Assembly (NCBI GenBank): GCA_900078375.1
Contig: FLQS01000030.1
Span: forward strand, 1 to 64,000
Direction: 5' to 3'
DNA length: 64,000 nucleotides
Source: an uncultured Mycobacterium sp.
Lineage (GTDB): Bacteria; Actinomycetota; Actinomycetes; Mycobacteriales; Mycobacteriaceae
The notes beneath the pieces were generated by a model that was given only the letters and a program-made list of their open reading frames with translations, had not been told where the DNA came from and ran no database searches. Below are positions 25,529-33,535 of the stretch, piece by piece (within the stretch, counting starts at the first letter, position 1; each line of letters begins with the position of its first letter). The translations under genes were made by a program, and so were the position numbers.

Positions 25529-26313
25529 TGGCCGAGACCTATGTTGGCTACCGCCCCGGCGACGGCGACACCGCGTGGGGCAAGTACTTCAATCCGGAGA
25601 TGGCCGAGCTGCCCAGGCATGCCGTCATCGCGCTCGAGCACGGCCCACAGGCCGATCAGGTGATGCTTGGATTCGATTCTGCGGGAACCATTCTCGACGA
25701 TGGATACCAGCAGACCGAGAACGGCTACGGCGCCCTTCGGGGCGGCGGATTCCACGTCGCGATCCGCACTGACATGCCCGGTGTCACGCCGGCCATGTGG
25801 GACTGGTGGTTCGGCTGGCACGGCAGCGAGACCACCCGTTACAAGCTGTGGCACCCGCGCGCGCACACCTCGGCGCACTGGAGCGACAGCGGGCCGGACG
25901 GCAGTTACGTCGGGCGGACCTCGCTGATCGAGGAGTACCTGGGCTCCGCCTACGCCAAGGCGGCCATCCAATTCCTCGAGCCGGCGGCGCTGGGCTTGGA
26001 CGCGTCGCGCCTCGGCGACGACGTCGCGGTGTGCGCACGGCTGGGATCCAGCGAGGTGCCCGTGGACACCGGCTGGTTCGTCCACCACATCCGGGCCACC
26101 CCCGGCGGGGCGGAGATGCGGTCCCGGTTCTGGATGGGCGGCCCCTACACCGGTGTGCGCCGCGGCAACCGACTGACCGACTCGGTGATCCGCCCGATTG
26201 CCGCCCACCAGTTGCCGGAGGCGCGGGACCTGCTGGTGCACTGCTCGCAGGAGATGAACCACCTGGCCCGGATCCTGCCGGAAATTTATGCGGAGTTCGC
26301 TGAAAGCAAGTAA
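25528..26313 (+). CDS. PhlG-like (DAPG hydrolase family) metal-dependent hydrolase
   Basis: 261 residues, ATG 25528, overlapping the oxidase stop. The segment WDWWFGWHGSETTRYKLWHP (residues 91-110), with His98, His109 and His113, a later acidic SLIEEYLG and TGWFVHHIR, is characteristic of the 2,4-diacetylphloroglucinol hydrolase family, zinc enzymes that cleave a C-C bond to release acetate. Together with the oxidase and IclR regulator this looks like a small pathway for degrading or detoxifying an acylated phenolic or similar ring compound. The real substrate cannot be told from sequence. Confidence 0.78.
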   Translation: MAETYVGYRPGDGDTAWGKYFNPEMAELPRHAVIALEHGPQADQVMLGFDSAGTILDDGYQQTENGYGALRGGGFHVAIRTDMPGVTPAMWDWWFGWHGSETTRYKLWHPRAHTSAHWSDSGPDGSYVGRTSLIEEYLGSAYAKAAIQFLEPAALGLDASRLGDDVAVCARLGSSEVPVDTGWFVHHIRATPGGAEMRSRFWMGGPYTGVRRGNRLTDSVIRPIAAHQLPEARDLLVHCSQEMNHLARILPEIYAEFAESK

Positions 26314-26416
26314 ACGGCCCTGCCGCGCACGGACATTGCCAAATCCCCAACGCCGTCGACCAGAGGGGTTATCTTCGCCAGAGCAGCCTCAGGGGTCGGC
26401 ACAAAGGGGTGGGGTA

Positions 26417-27901
26417 ATGGTAGCTGTCGCGTTTTCAAGCAAGATCCAACGGGGATTCAAGATCGGCGGCAGGAAGGCCGCGCTGGTCGGGGCGACCGCC
26501 GCTACCGCCGTCGCCATGACGATGGGTTCGGTCGCGGCGCCGGTGGCACCCACCGCAAACGCCGCGCTCACCCTCGACACGACGACCACCGGGCCGCTGC
26601 TGTGGCTGGTCAACCAGCTCGGCATCGACAGCTACACGTTCGACAATGTGCCGGTCGTCGGGTCGATCACGCTCGCCTTCGACTACAACAGGGCCGATCC
26701 GGTGGGGCTTTACAACGACCTCAATGCGGCGACGTTCGGCGGTTTCAACGTGCTGAACTACTCGTTCACGCGGCCCAATCCTTTTGCCACCAGCCCCACC
26801 GGTCCGCTTCTCGTCGCGTCCGGGACGGGCGTGCCCGCCGCGCTGCAGACGTACCAAGCGCTGTTGGCGAGCGCCAATGGCAATACGCCGGCGGGCTTTA
26901 CCCCGCTTACCGCGAGGGGAAAGGTGAACGCCTCCGGGCAGTCCTGCAGCTCGGGTGTCACGTGCGCGCAGGGCTACAACGTCACCAACTTCCCGATGGC
27001 GCTGGTGCGTAACCCCGAGACGCCCAACGGTGGTCTGTACTCGCGCTTCGCGCCGATTTTCAACCTGTTCGGGATGAACCCGGTCAGCCCGACCGCGGGC
27101 TCCGGCTCGAGCCTCGGCATCAAGTTCAACGGCGCGTTCGTCAACGTCGCACTCGGTTACGACATGCTGTCCGACTTCCCGGAGACGCTGAACCCGTTCG
27201 CGCTGGCGAACTCGTTCATGGCCAGCGTCTTGCCCACCTACCTGCTCGGCGGCGTGGAGTTGCAGGGCGCAAGCCTCAACACGATCGAGGGCAATCTGAT
27301 CGCGCTGTTGACCCTCGGCGTTCCGAGCACGAGCTACAGCACCCTCGTTTCCACCGATCTGCCGCTGCTCGAGCCGCTGCGGCTACCATCACGAATCCTC
27401 AACGCGGTCTTCAAGCAGGTGGGGATACCGATCACGCTGGGTACTCCGCTGGCCGATGCGTTGCAGCCAGCACTCGAGATTCTGGTGAACACCGGCTACA
27501 CCGACGTCCAGACGCCGAGCGAGGGTGGCACCTACAACCGGACGTATGACCAATCGGGGCAGTACATTCCGTTCCTGTCGCAGGCGACGCTGACGCCGCA
27601 GGAGTGGGCCGCGGTCCCAGGCGACGTGGTCAAGGCGTTGTTCACCGGCTTCCGCGATGTGTTGAGCGGCAAGTCCACCACGACGCCGGATCCCGTGACC
27701 GGGCCGTCTGATCCGCCAGTCGAACCGGCTGCCGCGCAGACGGTCTCGACTGCGCCGGTCACCGTCACGAGCACGCCGACGGCCAGTGCCAAGTCAGGCA
27801 AGCCGGCCAAGAAGCCCAGTTCGGGTGTGAGCAGCCACAAGTCAGCGCCCAAGGCGTCGGCCCATAAAGGTGTGGGCGGTTCGAAGCGAGCCGCGAGCTG
27901 A
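26417..27901 (+). CDS. Exported protein with PE-PPE-like domain and charged tail
   Basis: 494 residues from ATG 26417 (GGGGTGGGG upstream). Long Sec signal peptide (ALVGATAATAVAMTMGSVAAPVAPTANA). The body contains NVTNFPMALVRNPETPNGGLYSRFAPIFN and ends with LLEPLRLPSRILNAV and LGTPLADALQPALEILVNTGYTD, which resembles the end of the PE-PPE (PF08237) hydrolase domain. The only GxSxG match is GSSLG, so enzymatic activity is doubtful. The last 90 residues are rich in Pro, Thr, Ser and Lys (SAKSGKPAKKPSSGVSSHK) and probably disordered or wall-binding. TATCTT at 26370-26375 could be a -10. Confidence 0.6.
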   Translation: MVAVAFSSKIQRGFKIGGRKAALVGATAATAVAMTMGSVAAPVAPTANAALTLDTTTTGPLLWLVNQLGIDSYTFDNVPVVGSITLAFDYNRADPVGLYNDLNAATFGGFNVLNYSFTRPNPFATSPTGPLLVASGTGVPAALQTYQALLASANGNTPAGFTPLTARGKVNASGQSCSSGVTCAQGYNVTNFPMALVRNPETPNGGLYSRFAPIFNLFGMNPVSPTAGSGSSLGIKFNGAFVNVALGYDMLSDFPETLNPFALANSFMASVLPTYLLGGVELQGASLNTIEGNLIALLTLGVPSTSYSTLVSTDLPLLEPLRLPSRILNAVFKQVGIPITLGTPLADALQPALEILVNTGYTDVQTPSEGGTYNRTYDQSGQYIPFLSQATLTPQEWAAVPGDVVKALFTGFRDVLSGKSTTTPDPVTGPSDPPVEPAAAQTVSTAPVTVTSTPTASAKSGKPAKKPSSGVSSHKSAPKASAHKGVGGSKRAAS

Positions 27902-27912
27902 CCCTGCGAAAG

Positions 27913-29610
27913 CTACCCGCAGACGGCTCCGTGCGCGGCCGAGCCGACCAGCTTGCGGTACTTGGCCAGCACACCGGTGGTGTACTTCGGTGCGGGCGGG
28001 TTGAATCCCGTCTTGCGGGTATCGAATTCGTCGGTGTCGACCAGCACGTCGAGTGTGCCCTTCCCGACATCGAGGCGGATCCGGTCACCGTCGCGCACGA
28101 ACGCGATGGGCCCGGCGTCGACAGCCTCCGGCGCGACGTGGCCCACGCACAACCCCGTCGTCCCGCCAGAGAACCGGCCGTCGGTCATCAGCAGGACGTC
28201 CTTGCCCAGCCCGGCACCCTTGATGGCGCCGGTGATCGCCAGCATCTCGCGCATTCCGGGACCGCCCTTGGGGCCCTCGTAGCGGATGACGACGACGTCA
28301 TTGGCCACGATCGTGCCGTCTTCGAGGGCATCCATCGCCGCGCGCTCACCGTCGAAAACCCTTGCGGTGCCTTCGAACACGTCGGAGTCGAAACCGGCCG
28401 ACTTGACCACCGCGCCCTCGGGAGCCAGCGAGCCGTGCAGGATCGTGATGCCGCCGGTCGGGTGGATGGGATTGCTCAGCGCACGCAGCACCTTGCCGTC
28501 GGGGTCCGGCGGTGCGATGTGGGCGAGGTTGGCCGCCATGGTCTCGCCGGTCACCGTCATGACGTCGCCGTGCATCAGCCCGGCGTCCAGCAGTGCCTTC
28601 ATGACCACCGGCACGCCGCCGATGCGGTCGACGTCGAACATCACGTGCTTGCCGAACGGCTTGACATCGGCCAGGTGCGGCACCTTGGCGCCGATCCGGG
28701 TGAAGTCCGCCAGCGTCAGCTTGACGTCGGCCTCGTGGGCGATCGCCATCAGGTGCAGCACCGCGTTGGTGGACCCGCCGAACGCCATCACGACCGCGAT
28801 CGCGTTCTCGAAGGCTTCCTTGGTCAGGATGTCGCGGGCGGTGATGCCGCGGCGCAGCAGCTCCACCACGGCCTCACCGCTGCGGCGGGCGTAACCGTCC
28901 CGGCGGCGGTCGGTCGCCGGCGGCGCCGCGCTGCCCGGCAGCGACATGCCCAGCGCCTCGGCGGCGCTGGCCATCGTGTTGGCGGTGAACATGCCGCCGC
29001 AGGCGCCCTCGCCCGGACAGATCGCCCGCTCGATGGTGTCGACGTCATCGCGCGACATCAGCCCGCGCGCGCACGCGCCGACGGCCTCGAAGGCGTCGAT
29101 GATCGTCACGTCCATCTCGGTGCCGTCAGCCAACTTCGCCCGCCCCGGCAGAATCGAGCCCGCATACAGGAACACCGACGCGAGATCGAGGCGCGCGGCA
29201 GCCATCAGCATGCCCGGCAGCGACTTGTCGCAGCCGGCCAGCAGCACCGACCCGTCGAGGCGCTCGGCCATCATGACGGTCTCGACGCTGTCGGCGATGA
29301 CCTCGCGCGACACCAGCGAGAAGTGCATGCCCTCGTGGCCCATCGAGATGCCGTCGGACACCGAGATGGTGCCGAACTCCATCGGATAACCACCGGCGGC
29401 GTGCACCCCGTCCTTGGCGGCCTGCGCGAGCCGCTGCAGCGACAGGTTGCACGGGGTGATCTCGTTCCACGAGGACGCCACCCCGATCTGTGGCTTGGCG
29501 AAATCGTCGTCACCCATGCCTACCGCGCGGAGCATGCCGCGGGCAGCGGCCTTCTCCAGACCATCGGTGACGTCACGACTGCGGGGCTTGAGATCGGGCG
29601 TTTGAGTCAC
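27913..29610 (-). CDS. ilvD: Dihydroxy-acid dehydratase
   Basis: 565 residues from GTG 29608-29610 (VTQTPDLKPRSRDVTDG). Longer readings to 29808 would cross the copper operator and are rejected. Family motifs: GVASSWNEITPCNLSL, LLAGCDKSLPGMLMA, CPGEGACGGMFTANTMA (Fe-S cysteines) and MTDGRFSGGTTGLCVGH. It dehydrates 2,3-dihydroxy-acids in valine, leucine and isoleucine synthesis in the cytosol. Divergent from a copper-type operon, as for Rv0189c and Rv0190 in M. tuberculosis. The stop is 11 bases from that of the convergent exported protein. Confidence 0.94.
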   Translation of the reverse strand: MTQTPDLKPRSRDVTDGLEKAAARGMLRAVGMGDDDFAKPQIGVASSWNEITPCNLSLQRLAQAAKDGVHAAGGYPMEFGTISVSDGISMGHEGMHFSLVSREVIADSVETVMMAERLDGSVLLAGCDKSLPGMLMAAARLDLASVFLYAGSILPGRAKLADGTEMDVTIIDAFEAVGACARGLMSRDDVDTIERAICPGEGACGGMFTANTMASAAEALGMSLPGSAAPPATDRRRDGYARRSGEAVVELLRRGITARDILTKEAFENAIAVVMAFGGSTNAVLHLMAIAHEADVKLTLADFTRIGAKVPHLADVKPFGKHVMFDVDRIGGVPVVMKALLDAGLMHGDVMTVTGETMAANLAHIAPPDPDGKVLRALSNPIHPTGGITILHGSLAPEGAVVKSAGFDSDVFEGTARVFDGERAAMDALEDGTIVANDVVVIRYEGPKGGPGMREMLAITGAIKGAGLGKDVLLMTDGRFSGGTTGLCVGHVAPEAVDAGPIAFVRDGDRIRLDVGKGTLDVLVDTDEFDTRKTGFNPPAPKYTTGVLAKYRKLVGSAAHGAVCG

Positions 29611-29655
29611 CGGACAAGTATGCCGTGGTCGGGGGTGGTGACCAAATTCCTTTTT

Positions 29656-29672
29656 ATACCCCCGAGGGGTAT
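29656..29672. promoter_or_regulatory. RicR-type copper operator
   Basis: Perfect palindrome ATACCCC-CGA-GGGGTAT, 7-base arms with a 3-base spacer. CsoR/RicR sites in actinobacteria have this TACCC...GGGTA pattern. It lies 17 bases upstream of the DUF305 start and 46 bases from the divergent ilvD start. A -10-like TACGGT (29678-29683) is six bases before ATG 29690, so the site would cover the spacer and -35 of a leaderless promoter and block it when RicR is copper-free. Confidence 0.85.
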
Positions 29673-29689
29673 TCCGGTACGGTGGGGTC

Positions 29690-30286
29690 ATGATGTCCAC
29701 CAGCAGCCGCATCGTGGCGGTCACCGCAGCCCTGGCCACCGCCGTGGTCGTGTCCTCGTGCAGCAAGACCGAAGGCACGAGCCAGCACGCCACCGCGACC
29801 TCCACCACCAGCGCAATGGTGGCCGCGCATAACGCCGACGACGTGACGTTCGCGCAGATGATGATCCCGCACCATCAGCAGGCCGTTGAGCTGGCAGCGG
29901 TGGCTCCCGAACACTCCACCAACCAGGCGCTGCTCACCCTGGCGGCCACCATCTCCACCGAGCAGCAACCGGAGATCAACGCGATGAAGGCGCTGCTGCT
30001 GCAATGGGATGTCGATCCCAACGCGATGGACGACCACGGCGGCCACGGCGCCGGGATGCAGGGCATGGTCGACGACGCGACGATGGCCAAGCTCAAGTCG
30101 CTCAACGGCCCGCAGTTCGACACACTGTGGTTGCAGGCGATGATCGGCCATCACCAGGGCGCCATCGAGATGGCGAAGGCCGAGATCGCGAAGGGGCAGA
30201 GCGTCGACATGATCGCGATGGCCAAGACCATGGTCACCGCGCAGCAGGCTGAGATCAACCAGATGAAGCAGATGCTGGGAGGGTAA
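29690..30286 (+). CDS. DUF305 lipoprotein, probable copper-related
   Basis: 198 residues. Lipobox VVSSC with the cysteine at residue 24. Two copies of the DUF305 motif: MMIPHHQQAVELA in the N-terminal half and AMIGHHQGAIEMAKAEI in the C-terminal half, with repeated Met and His (HGGHGAGMQGM) as potential metal ligands. The ferritin-like fold of DUF305 proteins is found near copper genes. A RicR-type operator precedes the gene and ricR follows immediately (stop 30286, ATG 30287), so I infer a copper-binding surface protein in the RicR regulon. Confidence 0.85.
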   Translation: MMSTSSRIVAVTAALATAVVVSSCSKTEGTSQHATATSTTSAMVAAHNADDVTFAQMMIPHHQQAVELAAVAPEHSTNQALLTLAATISTEQQPEINAMKALLLQWDVDPNAMDDHGGHGAGMQGMVDDATMAKLKSLNGPQFDTLWLQAMIGHHQGAIEMAKAEIAKGQSVDMIAMAKTMVTAQQAEINQMKQMLGG

Positions 30287-30577
30287 ATGACTGGCGCACA
30301 TGGATATTCGGCCCGCAAGGACAACTACACCAAGCGCCTGCGCCGGATCGAGGGGCAGGTCCGCGGCATCTCCAAGATGATCGACGAGGACAAGTACTGC
30401 ATCGACGTGCTGACTCAGATCAGCGCCGTCAACAGCGCGCTGCAGTCGGTGGCGCTCGGCCTGCTCGAGGAACACCTCGGCCACTGCGTCAGTCATGCGG
30501 TCGCCGAGGGTGGCGAGGAGGCCGACAAGAAGCTGGCCGAGGCCTCGGCAGCGATCGCCCGGCTGGTTCGCTCCTGA
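30287..30577 (+). CDS. ricR: Copper-sensing repressor RicR (CsoR family)
   Basis: 96 residues, ATG directly after the DUF305 stop. The CsoR fold is clear (YTKRLRRIEGQVRGISKMIDEDKYCIDVLTQI) and Cu(I) ligands are conserved as Cys38, His63 and Cys67, with the 25- and 4-residue spacing of CsoR. Being behind the operator at 29656 it is autoregulated with the lipoprotein. Position next to ilvD matches Rv0190 (RicR), which controls the copper regulon of M. tuberculosis. Confidence 0.92.
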   Translation: MTGAHGYSARKDNYTKRLRRIEGQVRGISKMIDEDKYCIDVLTQISAVNSALQSVALGLLEEHLGHCVSHAVAEGGEEADKKLAEASAAIARLVRS

Positions 30578-30580
30578 CGC

Positions 30581-30970
30581 TTACTGCTTACTGAACGATG
30601 TCGGGCGCACCACCACGATCACCCGATCGGCGGCATCGGTGGGCGGCGCGGTCAGCGGGCCGTCGTAGCGGTCGTTGAGTCGCAGATAGAACGCCCCGGT
30701 CGGATCCGGCACGATCTCCTCGACCACACCGCGCACCTCCAGGTACTTGTACGGCATGTCGGGGTCGACGACGGAGATCGCGACATGCGGATTGGCAGCG
30801 ATGTTTCGGTACTTCTGCCGCTTGTTGGTGTGGGTGAACCGCAGGACCTCGCCGTCCCATTCGAACCACATCGGGTTCACCTGCGGACTGCCGTCGGGCC
30901 GGGTGGTCGCCAAGTGCCCGTAGAGCGGGCGGGTCAGTAGATCTTCGTAACCGGCCGGAATCGCAACCAT
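30581..30970 (-). CDS. PPOX-class F420-dependent oxidoreductase
   Basis: 129 residues from ATG 30968-30970 with GAAGGGA upstream; an earlier in-frame ATG at 31009 lacks support. Split-barrel motifs: LLTRPLYGHLATTRPDGSPQVNPMWFEWDG, KYRNIAANPHVAISVVDPD and YLEVRGVVEEI. Such proteins bind F420 (or FMN) and reduce small molecules such as biliverdin; the substrate is unknown. Convergent with ricR with only three bases between stops. Confidence 0.87.
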   Translation of the reverse strand: MVAIPAGYEDLLTRPLYGHLATTRPDGSPQVNPMWFEWDGEVLRFTHTNKRQKYRNIAANPHVAISVVDPDMPYKYLEVRGVVEEIVPDPTGAFYLRLNDRYDGPLTAPPTDAADRVIVVVRPTSFSKQ

Positions 30971-31056
30971 TGTCTGTTCCCTTCTGTTGGTGATCGGCCA
31001 GTGCAACACCGACCGACGTCATCCTGTTTCGTCGAGCCAGCCGATACCGTGAGCGC

Positions 31057-32292
31057 GTGACCACAGTGCCGCGCGCCGGCCCGTGGACACCGAGGGTCAC
31101 GGTGGCGTTGGCCGTGCTCGCCGCCGCGGCGTTCATCTACGTCACCGCCGAGATCATGCCGGTCGGTGCACTGTCGGCCATCGCACGCGACCTGCACGTC
31201 AGCGAGGCCATGGTCGGCACCCTGCTGGCCAGCTACGCGCTGGTGGCCGCGGTGGCCACGATGCCGTTGGTGCGTTGGACGGCGACCTGGCCGCGGCGGC
31301 GCACCCTGCTGTGGACGCTGGCCTGTCTATCGGTGTCGCAACTGATCTCGGCGCTGGCCCCGACCTTCGAGGTGCTGGCCGTCGGCCGGGTGCTGTGCGC
31401 CGTCACCCACGGACTGATGTGGTCGGTGATCGCCCCGATCGGCGCGCGCCTGGTGCCACCGAGCTATGCCGGCCGAGCCACCATGGCCGTCTACGTCGGG
31501 ACCGGGCTGGCTCTGGTGGTGGGCAGTCCGCTGACCGCCGCGATGAGCGAGCTGTGGGGCTGGCGGCCGGCGGTTGGCGCCATCACCGTCGCTTCGCTCG
31601 TGGTGCTGGTGGCCGCGCGGCTCGCGCTGCCCGTGATGGCGATGGCCGGCGCGGGCGCCGGCATCCGGCCTCGCCGTGGTGGCCACCACCGCAACCGGCC
31701 GCTGCTGGTGCTGTGTGCGCTGACGCTGGTCGGCGTCACCGCGCACTTCATCTCCTACACCTTCATCGTGGTGATCATCCGCGACGTGGTCGGCGTGCGC
31801 GGGGCGCACCAGGCGTGGCTGCTGGCCGCCTACGGCGTGGCCGGGCTGACCGGCATGGCGTTGTTGGCCCGGCCGGGGGACCGGCGGCCCAAGGCCGCCG
31901 TCGTGGGGTGCCTGGCCGGTTCGTCGCTGGCCTTCGCGGCGCTGGCGACACTCGGCTGGGCCGATTGGACCGAATGGCGCCCAGCCGCCGCATCCGTCGT
32001 TGGCGCGGCGGCGATCGTGCTGTGGGGAGCCACGGCCAACGCGATGCCGCCGATGCTGCAGGCGGCCGCCATGCGGCACTCACCGGAAGATCCCGACGGC
32101 GCCTCGGGACTGTATGTGGCGATGTTCCAGGTCGGCATCATGGCCGGCTCGCTGACCGGGGGCGTGCTCTATCAGCACGCCGGGGTGGCGCCGATGCTCG
32201 TCGCATCGGCGGTATTGATGCTGGGCGCCCTGGTCTGCGTGCTGTTCAGCCGAGGCCTGTTCGCTGTTGCCCCGGCTACCAGCGAAAAGTAA
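31057..32292 (+). CDS. MFS drug-type efflux transporter (Rv0191-like)
   Basis: 411 residues from GTG 31057; TACCGT at 31045-31050 and six bases give a leaderless promoter. Twelve membrane segments. Motifs of the DHA1 group: FIYVTAEIMPVGALSAIARDL in helix 1, GRVLCAVTHGLMWSVIAPIGARLVPP in helix 4 and GTGLALVVGSPLTAAM in helix 5. M. tuberculosis Rv0191, at the same place and almost the same length, is described as an efflux pump. Substrate not predictable here. Confidence 0.88.
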   Translation: MTTVPRAGPWTPRVTVALAVLAAAAFIYVTAEIMPVGALSAIARDLHVSEAMVGTLLASYALVAAVATMPLVRWTATWPRRRTLLWTLACLSVSQLISALAPTFEVLAVGRVLCAVTHGLMWSVIAPIGARLVPPSYAGRATMAVYVGTGLALVVGSPLTAAMSELWGWRPAVGAITVASLVVLVAARLALPVMAMAGAGAGIRPRRGGHHRNRPLLVLCALTLVGVTAHFISYTFIVVIIRDVVGVRGAHQAWLLAAYGVAGLTGMALLARPGDRRPKAAVVGCLAGSSLAFAALATLGWADWTEWRPAAASVVGAAAIVLWGATANAMPPMLQAAAMRHSPEDPDGASGLYVAMFQVGIMAGSLTGGVLYQHAGVAPMLVASAVLMLGALVCVLFSRGLFAVAPATSEK

Positions 32293-32355
32293 CGCTTGTC
32301 ACCCTTGAGGCGACTATCTGCACAGGTCAGGGCGGTGACAACGCCCGAGGCCGGG

Positions 32356-32367
32356 TTCGCTAGCGAA
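32356..32367. promoter_or_regulatory. 12-bp perfect palindrome upstream of L,D-transpeptidase
   Basis: TTCGCTAGCGAA, self-complementary over 12 bases, lies 70 bases before the L,D-transpeptidase ATG and 64 bases after the MFS stop. It could be a regulator site or a chance palindrome; no family signature recognised. Confidence 0.3.
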
Positions 32368-32436
32368 TCACGTCTGGAAGTAGGCCCAGCCTGTTATGCA
32401 ACACTGGGTTGAGCCGGTATCGAGGGAGTCTTGGGT

Positions 32437-33480
32437 ATGAAGCTGCAGGTGAAGGGGGCGATCGCCGCCACGTTGTGCGTGGTCGGAGTGGCCGCCGGAA
32501 TCAGTCTCGGCAGCGGATCAGCGCTGGCCGATCCAGACCTTGCGCCCGCCGATCCCGGCATCGTGGACGTGCCGCCCGCACAGCTGCCGCCACCAGCCGA
32601 CCCGGCTGCGTTCCCGCCGCCCCCTCCCGCAGCGGATCCGTTTGCGCCGCCGCCCCCGCAGGCTGACCCGCTGGCGCCCCCGCCGGCGGATCCGCTGGCC
32701 GCTCAGCAGGCGACCGCGGCGGCCGCCGGTCCGGTCAAGGGCCAGAACCCGACGCCCTACACCGGTGACCCGGTGTTCGCGCCGCCGTCGTTCAACCCCG
32801 TCAACGGCTCGATGGTCGGGGTGGCCAAGCCGATCATCATCAACTTCGCGCGTCCGATCGCCAACCGCCCGCTCGCGGAGTCCGCGATCCACATTTCGTC
32901 GGTGCCGCCAGTTCCTGGCGCGTTCTACTGGTTGACCGATACCCAGGTGCGGTGGCGGCCCTACAACTTCTGGCCGGCCGGCACCGTCGTCAACATCGAC
33001 GCCAGCGGCGCCAAGTCCAGCTTCCGAGTCGGAGACGCCATCGTGGCCACCGCCGACAACGCCACCCACCAGATGACGATCACCCGTAACGGCAAGCTCG
33101 AGCAGACCTTCCCGATGTCGATGGGTAAGCCGGGTCACGACACTGCGAACGGCACGTACTACGTGCTGGAGAAGTTCCCCGACATCGTGATGGACTCGGC
33201 CACCTATGGCGTACCGAGCACATCGGCGGACGGCTACAAGGTTCACGTCAAGCTCGCAGTGCGGATCGACAACCAAGGCAACTTCGTGCACAGCGCGCCG
33301 TGGTCGGTGGGAGACCAGGGCAAGCGCAATGTGAGCCACGGCTGCATCAACCTCAGCCAGGCGAACGCGCAGTGGTTCTACGACAACTTCGGCAGCGGTG
33401 ACCCGATCATCGTCAAGAACTCGGTCGGCACGTACAACAAGCCCGACGGCGCCGACGACTGGCAGTGGCAGCTGTCCTAG
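32437..33480 (+). CDS. L,D-transpeptidase (Rv0192-like)
   Basis: 347 residues from ATG 32437, which has GAGGGAG eight bases upstream; the TTG at 32431 is too close. Signal peptide ends near GSALA-DPD. A Pro/Ala-rich linker (about 45-95) precedes an Ig-like domain (about 100-200) and the YkuD catalytic domain, with His285 in HSAPWSVG and the HGC motif (His301, Cys303) in VSHGCINL. It forms 3-3 cross-links in peptidoglycan in the periplasm. Order Rv0191-Rv0192 is conserved. Confidence 0.92.
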   Translation: MKLQVKGAIAATLCVVGVAAGISLGSGSALADPDLAPADPGIVDVPPAQLPPPADPAAFPPPPPAADPFAPPPPQADPLAPPPADPLAAQQATAAAAGPVKGQNPTPYTGDPVFAPPSFNPVNGSMVGVAKPIIINFARPIANRPLAESAIHISSVPPVPGAFYWLTDTQVRWRPYNFWPAGTVVNIDASGAKSSFRVGDAIVATADNATHQMTITRNGKLEQTFPMSMGKPGHDTANGTYYVLEKFPDIVMDSATYGVPSTSADGYKVHVKLAVRIDNQGNFVHSAPWSVGDQGKRNVSHGCINLSQANAQWFYDNFGSGDPIIVKNSVGTYNKPDGADDWQWQLS

Positions 33481-33535
33481 CCGGGTCTGGCCGGAGCCAA
33501 GGGCTCAAAGGTTAAGCACAGCAACGGCCTCCACA

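Noticed and set aside
27931..29832. 633-codon open frame opposite ilvD
   Set aside because: Shadow of a clearly conserved enzyme gene; the predicted protein is dominated by Arg, His and Gly and has no recognisable motif.
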